A stretch of DNA of 64,000 nt, taken from positions 745,601 through 809,600 of the forward strand of contig NZ_SNYC01000003.1 of the NCBI RefSeq assembly GCF_004362715.1, in the 5' to 3' direction. The position numbers were made by a program, and so were the translations under genes. This document shows, piece after piece, positions 8,748 through 18,500 of this stretch. The DNA is from Pedobacter metabolipauper. Its GTDB lineage: Bacteria > Bacteroidota > Bacteroidia > Sphingobacteriales > Sphingobacteriaceae. The notes beneath the pieces were generated by a model, which ran no database searches, was not told where the DNA came from, and saw nothing but the letters and a program-made list of their open reading frames with translations. Numbering within the stretch: the stretch's first letter is position 1; each line of letters starts with the position of its first letter.

Positions 8748-9662
8748 ATGAACAAATTTCAATTGAAATCCCTTTCTCTTTTTATTTCTATTATGCTATT
8801 TTCTATTGGCTTTAGCTGGGCTCAAGTATATAATTTAGGGAATTCCTCGGGTACCTCTGCCTGGTATAAGTTGGGCACCTTGTCTTTACCTCAGCATGGG
8901 GCAGATGCGATCATCAAAATTACCGCTGCAGAAGGATATAATGCAACATTGAATCAATTGGGTGATTGTGTCATTCGTTTCAGAACCAGTAATGATGTAG
9001 ATAGTTACAATGGCTTTTACGGTACAGGTTCGTTTTATAATACAGGCAGAATGAAAGTTGTGTCTGCAGTTAGAATTATACAGGTCGATCGGAGTACATG
9101 GGATCTGTATACTATTTTGCCTGTTTTTACAGGCCAGTTCGCTAATCTTGTACTTACGGCTACCGGCGGTTCGTGGACAAAAAATTTCACGTTAGTCAAC
9201 CCGCCGACCAATATTCCTTTCTTAGAGTTAACAGAAGAACTTATATTCTCTTCCAGTATTTATTTCAATGGAAATGTTGGAATAGGTACTATTACACCAA
9301 GGGAAAAATTATCTGTTAATGGAAAGATCAGAGCCCATGAGATCAAAGTGGAAACAGCAAATTGGCCGGATTACGTTTTTGAGAAGACCTACCAGCTGCC
9401 TACGCTTCTGGAGACACAAACTTATATTAAAAAATACGGGCACCTTCCGGGTATACCATCGGCGCAAGAAGTTAATACTGATGGAATTGATTTGGGTGAA
9501 ATGAATGCCAGGCTCCTTCAGAAGATTGAAGAGTTAACCTTACACCTAATCGAAAAAGAGGAAGAAGATAAACGGATTAAGGAAGATCTCCATGAACAGA
9601 AGTTGATCATTCAAAAATTAATTATTCAGGTAAAAGAAATAACAGGTAATAAAAACAAATAA
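8748..9662 (+). CDS. Fibre-like exported protein, paralogue 1 of 7
   Basis: 304 aa with a signal peptide (1 to about 26, ending SWAQ). The body (about 27-170) is beta-rich and unlike the other six copies. The C-terminal module shared by all seven starts at NVGIGTITP, runs through LSVNGKIRAHEIK, NWPDYVF, GHLPGIPSA and DLGEMNA, and ends in EELTLHLIEKEEE, a coiled coil. The VGIGT..P pattern is typical of phage-tail-fibre and S74-type beta-structured proteins, and the coiled coil suggests a trimer. This copy lacks the extra VGIGT motif that most of the others have just after the signal peptide. It is the first gene of the array, and the next gene starts 1 nt later. The role is unknown; adhesion or targeting is inference. 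Confidence 0.8.
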   Translation: MNKFQLKSLSLFISIMLFSIGFSWAQVYNLGNSSGTSAWYKLGTLSLPQHGADAIIKITAAEGYNATLNQLGDCVIRFRTSNDVDSYNGFYGTGSFYNTGRMKVVSAVRIIQVDRSTWDLYTILPVFTGQFANLVLTATGGSWTKNFTLVNPPTNIPFLELTEELIFSSSIYFNGNVGIGTITPREKLSVNGKIRAHEIKVETANWPDYVFEKTYQLPTLLETQTYIKKYGHLPGIPSAQEVNTDGIDLGEMNARLLQKIEELTLHLIEKEEEDKRIKEDLHEQKLIIQKLIIQVKEITGNKNK

Positions 9663-9663
9663 T

Positions 9664-10764
9664 ATGAACCACACGAAAAGGGTAATTGTAGCATTAACAC
9701 TATTTATTGGCACAGGAGCATCTGCTCAAACTACTAATACATTTCCTGCGAATGGTAATGTTGGAGTTGGAACCACAACGCCAGCAGAAAAGCTCGATGT
9801 GGTTGGAGCGATCCGTACAGACAGAATAAGGACGGGATTATCGCTGTTCTCTACAAATAGCAGAAGTTCATTTAACTCTTTTAATACCGGGAATGATCCG
9901 AATCTTACTGGTGGGTGGATTGCAGCAGATTTTGGTGGTAATGATAATGCAACCGACCGTTTGGTTATTGGCGTTGGATATGGCGGAAAAGCTGTTATTG
10001 GAACACATAGTTATAACTTACAACAATGGGGAGGACCTTTATTGATTAATCCTCTAGAAGGCAATGTTGGTATTGGCAATACTAACCCGCTGTATAAACT
10101 AGATATAGGAGGTAACAGTAATACAAATGGGCAGGCTTGGTTTAGTTATGGAAGCCATGCAATGGCTGGCTATACCTGGGCCGATGCATCATTAGTCACA
10201 AATAGTATTGAAATAGTTAATACTAGTGGAGCCGCAATAAATACATCACCCACTCTTGCATTTCACAGGTATGGTAGTGGAGGGCCTCAATTCAGGCTTG
10301 CCGGAGATGGGTCTAATGTGCTGTATCTGGAAAGTGCGGGGCAATATTCTGCAAGAAATCCAAACCCGTATGGAGGTGGCCCAAATGATTATTTCACAAG
10401 GTTTCATGTTGATGGCGGGTTGACAACTGTAGGGAACATGGGTGTAGGTACAACAGATACTAAAGGATATAAGTTGGCTGTCGCTGGAAATATGATCGCT
10501 GAATCGATTAAGGTGAAACTACAGAATGCCTGGCCGGATTATGTGTTTGATGCAAATTATAAACTGGCAACACTTCAGGAAACAGAAAAGTACATTAATA
10601 AAAATGGGCATCTGCCTGGTATTCCTTCTGCTGAAGAAGTAAAGGCTAATGGAATAGATCTGGGAGAGATGAATGCCAAACTCTTAAAGAAAATAGAAGA
10701 GTTAACTATGTATATGATTGAAATGAAGAAGGAAATGGAATTACTAAAAGATAAATCAAAATAA
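9664..10764 (+). CDS. Fibre-like exported protein, paralogue 2 of 7
   Basis: 366 aa with a signal peptide ending ASAQ (about residue 22). A first VGVGTTTP beta motif follows at once, then a Gly/Asn-rich variable body (about 50-250) with another VGIGNTNP element near the middle. The shared C-terminal module begins at MGVGTTD and continues with LAVAGNMIAESIKVK, WPDYVFD, GHLPGIPSA, DLGEMNA and EELTMYMIE, ending in a Lys/Glu coiled coil. Gaps of 1 nt before and 6 nt after place it in the same operon as its neighbours. The alternating VGIGT..P strands suggest a beta-helical or beta-prism fibre. Confidence 0.8.
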   Translation: MNHTKRVIVALTLFIGTGASAQTTNTFPANGNVGVGTTTPAEKLDVVGAIRTDRIRTGLSLFSTNSRSSFNSFNTGNDPNLTGGWIAADFGGNDNATDRLVIGVGYGGKAVIGTHSYNLQQWGGPLLINPLEGNVGIGNTNPLYKLDIGGNSNTNGQAWFSYGSHAMAGYTWADASLVTNSIEIVNTSGAAINTSPTLAFHRYGSGGPQFRLAGDGSNVLYLESAGQYSARNPNPYGGGPNDYFTRFHVDGGLTTVGNMGVGTTDTKGYKLAVAGNMIAESIKVKLQNAWPDYVFDANYKLATLQETEKYINKNGHLPGIPSAEEVKANGIDLGEMNAKLLKKIEELTMYMIEMKKEMELLKDKSK

Positions 10765-10770
10765 CCTCTA

Positions 10771-11904
10771 ATGAAAAGAAAATTTTTATTACTGCTAGCC
10801 TCAATTACATGTAATATTGCTTATTCTCAAAATACAATTTCAGGAACTGGAAATATAGGCGCAAACACTACAACTCCTTTAGTTAAATTCCATATTCTAA
10901 AGAATAATGTATTTGGCGATCCTACGAGCACTTCTTCAACAATTGATAATTTGATGTTAATTCAAGTACCTTATCAAGGGAGTACTCCGGGAACATACAA
11001 TGGCACAGGTTATAAATGGGGAATACAATTTTGGGGTAGGAACGATATCGGTACATTGGATCAATCCAAAACCGGAGGTATTTATGCGGTTAGTGAAGAC
11101 GGTAGTGCTGGATTTAATAGAGCTGTCGGTTTAGCATTTCACACTACTTCATTTGATCTTACCAGTACAGAGCGTTTAAGAATTACTGCAAATGGCAATG
11201 TTGGAATCGGTCTCCCTACTTCAAACGCTAAATTAACCGTATACAGAGAAATAGGACTAGGCGCGACACTGAATAATACCAGTTTAATAACTTCAACGGG
11301 TGGTCTTGCAGGAACATCCAACCAATTTTTTGAAAATAAATGGCTCGTTAGAAACGCAGCTGGGAACGATTGGACCACAATTAGCCTACACAATGGTATA
11401 TCGGTAGATGCTTCTTTTGCAAATCCAAGGCTCGATACAAAAACATGGTGGGAGCGTGATCCATTAAAAAATATACAATCCTGGGGAGACAATGGTGATA
11501 CTTATTTAACTATAAAAGCAGGCAATGTAGGCATTGGAACTGTAACTCCTCTAGAAAAACTTTCTGTGAATGGAAAGATCAGGGCCCATGAGATTAAGGT
11601 AGAGACGGCGAATTGGCCAGATTATGTATTTGAGAAGGAATATAAAATTACTCCGCTTACTGAACTTGAAAATTACATTAACGATCACAAACACCTTCCA
11701 GAGATACCTTCTGCACATGAAGCAGAGCTAAATGGGGTAGACCTTGGTGATATGAACAAATTACTGCTAAAGAAAGTAGAAGAACTTACTCTGCATCTGA
11801 TTGAGAAGGACAAAGATCTGAAGCGCCAGGAAAAATTAAATACCAGTCAGGAAGATCGCATTTCTAAACTGGAAGAAGCTTTAAAGTTCTTACTAAAAAA
11901 ATAA
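10771..11904 (+). CDS. Fibre-like exported protein, paralogue 3 of 7
   Basis: 377 aa with a signal peptide ending AYSQ (about residue 20). The N-terminal beta motif is degenerate (GNIGANTTTP). The variable body (about 50-250) includes an internal NVGIGLPTS element, Trp- and Gly-rich strands (KWGIQFWGRND) and no match to the bodies of its siblings. The shared C-terminal module (from NVGIGTVTP) has diverged in part: HLPEIPSAHE replaces HLPGIPSAEE and DLGDMNK replaces DLGEMNA. The final coiled coil is longer than in the other copies (about 40 residues rich in E, K and L). The next gene follows after 21 nt. Confidence 0.8.
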   Translation: MKRKFLLLLASITCNIAYSQNTISGTGNIGANTTTPLVKFHILKNNVFGDPTSTSSTIDNLMLIQVPYQGSTPGTYNGTGYKWGIQFWGRNDIGTLDQSKTGGIYAVSEDGSAGFNRAVGLAFHTTSFDLTSTERLRITANGNVGIGLPTSNAKLTVYREIGLGATLNNTSLITSTGGLAGTSNQFFENKWLVRNAAGNDWTTISLHNGISVDASFANPRLDTKTWWERDPLKNIQSWGDNGDTYLTIKAGNVGIGTVTPLEKLSVNGKIRAHEIKVETANWPDYVFEKEYKITPLTELENYINDHKHLPEIPSAHEAELNGVDLGDMNKLLLKKVEELTLHLIEKDKDLKRQEKLNTSQEDRISKLEEALKFLLKK

Positions 11905-11925
11905 AACAATTCTAATCCCATCATT

Positions 11926-12948
11926 ATGAATGCTAAAAAATTAATAATTTTATTATTGCTGTCTGCTTCTTCGCCATTTGCTAATGCCCAGGTATGGGGT
12001 GAGAATGATTCCAGAACAGAAGAGCGAAGTGATGCAGGGGCCGTTGGGGCTGCTGGTGCAAAGTCGGGCTTTTTTCAAACTGCAAGCCCTATAAACTATC
12101 CCACAAATGCTACCAGCTGGTGGCACTTGCTGGATATCAGACATACCAATACCACTAATAATTTTGCCATGCAATTTTCGGGTAGTTTTTTTGACCAGGA
12201 ACTATATTTCAGAAAAACGAATAACAACGCTACTACAGCCTGGAGCAAAATTTTACTAGAGAACAATGGTAAGTTAGGCTTAGGTACTTCATTGCCTTTG
12301 GCTAAATTAAGTGTGCTTGGGACTGGGACATTCTCAAATTCTAACATTGAGGCTGGTGCTGATTTTTTTGGATCAGACTATAGAAATCGAATTGCCTTAG
12401 GGAATACAAATTCTGTGTTAGGTGGATCCAGAAGTAGTGCAATCTTATTTTACGGTAAAAGCACAAATGGTACTTCTTATCAAAATCAGTGGGAGATAGG
12501 TACTGATTCGCATGGGAATGGAACATTAGATCTGTATTTTCACAATGTAGCATTGGGAAGCAGCTCTTTGTATATCAATGCTGCAGGAGATATATGCATA
12601 GGAACCGAAAATTCACGCGGTAATAAATTATCTGTGAACGGCAAGATTCGTGCACTGGAAATTAAAGTTGAGAGTGCAAACTGGCCGGACTATGTATTTG
12701 GCAAGGATTACCAATTGCCTACACTTCAGGAAACAGAAGAACATATTAAACTGAAAGGGCATTTACCAGGAATTCCAACGGCAGAAGAAGTAAAGGCTAA
12801 TGGGATAGATCTGGGGGAAATGAGCGCAAAACTTTTAAAGAAAATAGAAGAACTGACGATGTATATGATTGAAATGAAAAAAGATATTGAAATAAAGGAT
12901 AAGAATCATCAAAAAGAAATTGATTACTTAAAATCTAAGATCAAATAA
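11926..12948 (+). CDS. Fibre-like exported protein, paralogue 4 of 7
   Basis: 340 aa with a signal peptide ending ANAQ. After it comes a segment (about 40-120) with NYPTNATSWWHLLDIRHTN, which resembles the receptor- or glycan-facing beta-sandwich seen in pyocin-knob-type phage fibres; this is a tentative reading. A region with LGLGTSLPLAKLSV follows, then a body with SSAILFYGKS. The shared C-terminal module is CIGTENSRGNKLSVNG, NWPDYVF, GHLPGIPTA, DLGEMSA and EELTMYMIE, ending in a Lys-rich coiled coil. The next gene starts 1 nt downstream. Confidence 0.8.
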   Translation: MNAKKLIILLLLSASSPFANAQVWGENDSRTEERSDAGAVGAAGAKSGFFQTASPINYPTNATSWWHLLDIRHTNTTNNFAMQFSGSFFDQELYFRKTNNNATTAWSKILLENNGKLGLGTSLPLAKLSVLGTGTFSNSNIEAGADFFGSDYRNRIALGNTNSVLGGSRSSAILFYGKSTNGTSYQNQWEIGTDSHGNGTLDLYFHNVALGSSSLYINAAGDICIGTENSRGNKLSVNGKIRALEIKVESANWPDYVFGKDYQLPTLQETEEHIKLKGHLPGIPTAEEVKANGIDLGEMSAKLLKKIEELTMYMIEMKKDIEIKDKNHQKEIDYLKSKIK

Positions 12949-12949
12949 T

Positions 12950-13655
12950 ATGAAAAAACTTTATGTACTTATAATGCTCACTTTATTATTTAAGGCTTCC
13001 ATCGCTCAAAATACTTTTCCTACAAGTGGAAATGTTGGTGTTGGTACAACAAGCCCCACATCAGCACTACATATTATAGGAAAGACCAAAATGCAGAATA
13101 ACTTAAAGTTATTTAGTAATGGAGATGACGCTTTTGGCGAAGGGGTCGTAATTTGTCGCGCCAACAGGCTGGTCTGGATTACGATTTGCAAAAACAGATC
13201 CTGTTCTTGGGCAATATAATGGTGCTTGGGCTTTGGGATATTCTACTTCTACAGAAAGTGACTTCACAATTTCAAATTTTTATGATAATACACAATATGA
13301 TAAATTGTTTGTAATCAGTGCTGCAACAAGAAATGTTGGTATCGGAACGTCTAACACAACTGAAAAGCTTTCTATAAATGGGAAAATCTGGGCTAGGGAA
13401 ATCAAAGTTGAAAATATCAACTGGCCGGATTATGTCTTTGTCAAAGACTATCAGCTCCCTACACTTCTGGAAACAGAAAAATTCATTAAGGAAAAAGGCC
13501 ATCTGCCTGGTATTCCTACTGCAACAGAAGTTAAAGATAATGGGATTGACTTGGGGCAGATGAATGCGAAGCTTCTTGAAAAAATGGAAGAAATGACTTT
13601 GCATATGATTGAAATGAAGAAGGAAATCGAAATGCTAAAATCTAAAATCAAATAA
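12950..13655 (+). pseudogene. Fibre-like paralogue 5 of 7, frameshifted
   Basis: Two frames make one paralogue. Bases 12950-13219 encode the signal peptide (ending SIAQ), the NVGVGTTSP motif and the start of the body up to about DDAFGEGVV, after which the frame becomes unlike any fibre. From about 13152 the frame one base further on reads VAPTGWSGLRF and continues without a stop through NVGIGTSN, the shared module (NWPDYVF, GHLPGIPTA, DLGQMNA) and the coiled coil to 13655. One extra base near 13150 (or two missing) explains it. Both halves look otherwise intact, so the change is recent or an assembly error. The second half has no good start of its own (an ATG is available at 13233). Confidence 0.8.
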
Positions 13656-13656
13656 T

Positions 13657-14712
13657 ATGAAGCATCTTTATATACTTGCAGCACTAATCTTTTTAACTCA
13701 TGGGGTATTTGCACAAGCTACAAATACGTTTCCGGCAAATGGTCCTGTCGGAATAGGAACTGTAACTCCTCCAACTTTACTTTATGTTTCTGGTGATCAT
13801 CAGACCACTAGCTTCGGTCTTCATTATGGGCATCCTGATCCGTTAAATAGTGCTGATTTAAGATTATGGGCCAGTGAGCCTGGTGCCACCTGGACAGGTA
13901 CGGGAATTGGCAATAATGTCTCCAACAGTCCGGGTATCCTGAGAATTAATACTTCTAAAGGCGCTTCTTATATGAGATTGCTGGAACAGGAAATCAGATT
14001 AAATGTAGTTAGAATAGATGGAACCGATGTTAACGGCATGACAATAAATGGTTATGGAAATATTGGATTCGGAACGACAGCCCCAGATCAAAAGCTTGTT
14101 GTTGGTGGGAATATCAAAGCTATTTTGGATCAGTCTACATTTCCGGATAAAAATGTTTTTAACATCATGAGCTTAGGCGTTTCCGGAGCCTCTGGCGCCA
14201 GGAACTGGACGCTAAGAGGGGTATACCAATATGGGAACGGTGTCGGTGTAAATGCAGCAGGAGGTGATCTCGACATCATTAAATCTTTAGATGGGAACAC
14301 GATCCTTGGGACAAAGTTTGACGGAACAGCACTTGGGAATATTGGTATAGGAACTACAACTCCTGGAAGTTATAGATTAGCTGTTAATGGAAATATTCGT
14401 GCAAAGGAAATTAAAGTAGAGAGTACTAACTGGCCTGATTATGTTTTTGTTAAGGACTATCAACTTCCAACGCTTCAACAAACAGCAGAATTTATTAAAG
14501 ACAACGGTCATTTGCCTGGTATTCCAAACGCAGAGGAAGTTAAAGATAACGGAATTGACCTTGGTGAGATGAATGCGAAGCTTCTTAAAAAAATAGAAGA
14601 ATTGACACTTCATGCTATTGATCAGGAAAAGAGAATCTCTACTCAGGAGAAGGAGAGCGCAGCGCTTAAAGCCCTTGTGTTAAAAATGTCAGAAAAATTT
14701 TATAATAAATAA
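13657..14712 (+). CDS. Fibre-like exported protein, paralogue 6 of 7
   Basis: 351 aa with a signal peptide ending VFAQ. It has an N-terminal PVGIGTVTPP motif, a variable body (about 50-220) with a second NIGFGTTAPDQKLVVGG element in the middle, and the shared C-terminal module NIGIGTTTP, RLAVNGNIRAKEIK, NWPDYVF, GHLPGIPNA, DLGEMNA and EELTLHAI, ending in a coiled coil. It thus carries three VGIGT-like strand motifs. It starts 1 nt after the frameshifted copy and is followed by copy 7 after 3 nt. Confidence 0.8.
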   Translation: MKHLYILAALIFLTHGVFAQATNTFPANGPVGIGTVTPPTLLYVSGDHQTTSFGLHYGHPDPLNSADLRLWASEPGATWTGTGIGNNVSNSPGILRINTSKGASYMRLLEQEIRLNVVRIDGTDVNGMTINGYGNIGFGTTAPDQKLVVGGNIKAILDQSTFPDKNVFNIMSLGVSGASGARNWTLRGVYQYGNGVGVNAAGGDLDIIKSLDGNTILGTKFDGTALGNIGIGTTTPGSYRLAVNGNIRAKEIKVESTNWPDYVFVKDYQLPTLQQTAEFIKDNGHLPGIPNAEEVKDNGIDLGEMNAKLLKKIEELTLHAIDQEKRISTQEKESAALKALVLKMSEKFYNK

Positions 14713-14715
14713 ATT

Positions 14716-15477
14716 ATGAAACAAATCTTATTGCTAATGAACCTAGTTTTACTGTGTTCGACTGGGTATTCTCAAAATAGTATACCGCTTAATGCAGGAA
14801 ATGTTGGAATTGGAACCACAAGTCCCCAAGGTGTTTTACATGTCTCAGGTCCAGGCATATTCTTAGATGCACCATATATTCTTTCAGGCACGGGTTTAAT
14901 TATTGCCGCAAATACTGGATCACGTTCAAGCACCTCAGGTGCACAAATAGAGTTTGCCATTCCAGCCAACACTGACGGTACAAATAGTTGGGGACAAGCC
15001 AGGATAATTACAGTTGCAGGTTCTAATATAAATGCGAATGCTACAGGTAAAATGATCTTAGGAACAAGAAGACACTACGACAAACTTGGAACTGGCAAAC
15101 AATGGTACTATGGTGAAGATATTGTTATTGACGGAAATGGATTTGTCGGTATTGGCACCTTGAATCCTCAGGAAGCACTATCTGTGAATGGAAAGATCAG
15201 AGCTCACGAGATCAAAGTAGAAACTGCGAATTGGCCTGATTATGTATTTGCAAATGATTACCAATTGCCTTCACTCTTAGAAATTGAGAAACACATTAAA
15301 CAAAATGGTCATTTACCAGGCATTCCGTCTGCCGAGGAAATAAAGACTAACGGTGTTGACCTGGGAGACATGAACGCGAAGCTATTAAAGAAGATAGAAG
15401 AGCTTACACTTTATATCATTAGTTTAGAGAAACGTGTTAAGTCAATTGAAAGCAAAGAAGTTACTTCAGGTAATTGA
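14716..15477 (+). CDS. Fibre-like exported protein, paralogue 7 of 7
   Basis: 253 aa, the shortest intact copy. It has a signal peptide ending GYSQ, an N-terminal NVGIGTTSPQGVLHVSG motif, a short variable body (about 45-140) and the shared C-terminal module FVGIGTLNP, LSVNGKIRAHEIK, NWPDYVF, GHLPGIPSA, DLGDMNA and EELTLYII. The stop is 48 nt before the first shell gene (A1) of the RHS locus, with no visible terminator between, so the array and the RHS genes are probably on one transcript. It may be a trimmed form of the longer siblings. Confidence 0.8.
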   Translation: MKQILLLMNLVLLCSTGYSQNSIPLNAGNVGIGTTSPQGVLHVSGPGIFLDAPYILSGTGLIIAANTGSRSSTSGAQIEFAIPANTDGTNSWGQARIITVAGSNINANATGKMILGTRRHYDKLGTGKQWYYGEDIVIDGNGFVGIGTLNPQEALSVNGKIRAHEIKVETANWPDYVFANDYQLPSLLEIEKHIKQNGHLPGIPSAEEIKTNGVDLGDMNAKLLKKIEELTLYIISLEKRVKSIESKEVTSGN

Positions 15478-15525
15478 TTCGAATAAAAACAGAAATAGTA
15501 TACCTCAATTTTGATACATACATAA

Positions 15526-18500
15526 ATGATACAAAAAATTAAAAATATTCTCATCCTCTCAGTTGCATTGATTTGCATATCGAATGTTACAGAGCTCTCC
15601 GCGCAAGCACTAAAACGATCAGAACTATACAAAATAAATCAGGTTCCCCCTAATGCCGCGTCATTAGGTAAATTTGGTGAACATCCTGTTGGTTTTTATA
15701 CCGGCACACCAAGTATTAACATTCCAATTTATGAACTTAACATTGGCCGTATAAAATTACCCATTGGACTTTCGTATCACGCAGGTGGAATTAAAGTAGA
15801 AGAAATGGCGTCTTCAGTAGGACTTGGATGGGCTTTAAATAGCGGTGGCGTAATTACCCGATCAATTAAAGGTATGCCAGATGAAATAACACCTCCAGGC
15901 GGAATGAGTTTTTTAACGACAAATGTTACTGTGGACAGTATGCTCAATAAAATTAATAATTCAAGTCAAGGCCCGGCAGTTAATACTATGCTTAAAAGCA
16001 TAGTAGGTTCACATTTAGACGCTCAGGCCGATATATTTTATTTTAATTTCGGCTCTTTTTCGGGTAAGTTTATGTACGATCAAAAACAAGCTAAGTTTTT
16101 GAGTATTCCTTATACTAAACTAAAAATTGAATTCAATTATCAATCTGAAAGCTTATCTAGTTTCACGATCACAGATGAAAACGGATTGGTTTATAGTTTT
16201 GGTGATCAGGAATTTAGTACCCGGGGAGAAAATCAAAGTTTGACGACAGCTAACAGTTGGTATTTAACGAGCATCTTTGATCCTGCTTCAAATGTATACG
16301 TCACTTTTAACTATGAGACTTTTAACGTCACTTATGCTACACTTAGTACAGACGTACATTATAAAGGATTAGCTTTTCAGGCAAGCGCGGAATCTAAACA
16401 AGATACATATCATACACTTAAGCGGTTAAAAAATATCATTTCCAACCAGGGACAAATTTTATTTAACTATGCATTGTCGCGATGTGACGTACTGGGTGAT
16501 CTTGGGTTAACATCAATAAAAGTTTTAAATACAGATAACAATGTTACCAAAGATATTAGATTAAATTACGATTACTTTTATGCTCCGGGATACAATGCTG
16601 GGAATCTCAATTGCAATAATTCATTAGATGCTTTAAATCGCCGTCTAAAGCTTCTATCGGTTGATGAATATCCAAGTATAGGCAGTTCGTCAACTCCTCT
16701 ATCTCATAGAATTGATTATAGCGACATTACCTTACCTTCAAGATTATCAAGGTCCCAGGATCATTGGGGCTATTTTAATGGGCAACCTAATCTATACCTT
16801 TATCCTCCTTTAAATTTTAGTGGCCCCTATACTAACGAACAATTGCCTGGAGGAAACCGGGAGGCTTCGCCTTCCAGTTCACAAGCGGGTATCATACAAA
16901 AATTGACCTATCCAACTGGTGGATATACTACTTTTGAATTTGAGAATAATACCTCAAATTCTCTTAACGCTCCTATGCCTTCTAAAGCTGATGGTGTTTC
17001 GTTGGCAATCGAAAGTAATTACTCAGAGATAAACTTTACACTTTTATCTACATGTTCAACTTCTAATGGAAGTTACGTTACGCTCTCTAAGTCAGGTTTA
17101 GAAACCATTGAGGTTCCATCTGGGTTTCCTGGTATAGTTGCCCAGATAAAACTTGTAAATACAGATACAAATGTTGAAGATATTCTATTTCAGCTTGGAG
17201 GAGATAAAGATGTTGGAAGCATGGAGCCAAATACATTTCTTTTGCCAAATGGTAATTACAAATTGATATTGGATTGTACTACTAATCCTTATAGTTCTTC
17301 TTATGCTATTTTTCAGGCTACTATGATCTGGCCTGAATGTTATAACCTAGCTGAAGTTGAAAATACAAATAAGAATGTTGGGGGATTGAGAATTTATAAG
17401 ATTAAGAATTTTGACTCAAATAATACAATTATTGGCACCAAAACTTATAAATACAATAAAGAGGACAATCCTCTACTAACAAGCGGAGAAAGTCATTTTT
17501 ATCCAACTTATATAAGAGGCATAGGTTATACTGAGAATCTAAATGCTCAAACTATTTTACCATGTATTAAAAGATATGCTCAATCAACATATCCTCTGGT
17601 TAGCGAAAATGGTAAAGGAGTAGGTTACAGCAATGTGATTGAACTAAATGGAGAAGATGATTCCAATGGTTATACACAATACAAGTATACTAATTTTAGT
17701 CAGTATGACGATGAGCAACACAGTGATTATGAGGTAAGTGAACCTGTAAGTTTTCAATGGCTAAGGGGATTAGAACTTGAGAAAAAGATCTTTAAGAAAA
17801 ATGGATCACAAAATGAACTTGTTTATTCCATGAATAGTGAATATAATACAGACCTTATAGTCCGAAAAACAGTTAAAGGTATCCGCGGAGTTTATATGTA
17901 TGACGGCAGTCCTGTTGAAATGCCTGGAGAGGACATGAGCTTTCTCGGAGCTGTATATGCCGGATGGGAAGAATATCCGACCTATTCAGATTTTGTACAC
18001 TTAAAAAAAACAACGGAAAAAACTTATACCGGAACAAGTTTTGTTGAAAATATAAAAACATATACTTACAATGATAGAAACCTAATGCCTTCCATCATTG
18101 AAACCAGGTCAAGCGATGGTAAGATCATGGCTTCTGTTATTAAATATCCCACTGATTATACAGTTACTGGCGCCACAAACTTAAAAAGTACGAGCATAAG
18201 AAATCTTCTGGAATTAAATTTTATCAGTCCTGTTATTGAAGAGTTTACTTATAAAACGCTGGCGAATGAAAGCAAGTTATTAACGGCTGCTAATTATTAT
18301 TCGTACAGATCTGATCTACCACTCGTAGATACCGTTTTCAGCCTTAATTTACCTTCAAGTCCAATTCTCAATTATCAGGGAATTCAAGCAAATGCAACCA
18401 CTTTTAGTAAAAATACCAATTATAGGCCTGAGATCATTTTTGAAAAATACAACACTGCATTTATTAACAATAACCTGGTCCAACAGAAAAGATTCGCGGG

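Larger units (their letters stand above)
8748..15477 (+). repeat. Tandem array of seven paralogues with a conserved ~270-bp 3' module
   Basis: The conserved modules lie at about 9270-9550, 10439-10712, 11524-11796, 12589-12860, 13333-13600, 14338-14610 and 15142-15410. They are close at both protein and DNA level (for instance GAAATTAAAGT.GAGA and TGGCC.GATTATGT recur), whereas the 5' bodies between them share only signal peptides and isolated VGIGT motifs. The array is a natural substrate for unequal recombination. Confidence 0.8.

Noticed and set aside
8554-8751. 65-aa gene just before fibre paralogue 1
   Set aside because: No motif; it overlaps the real start by 4 bp and looks like chance in AT-rich DNA.
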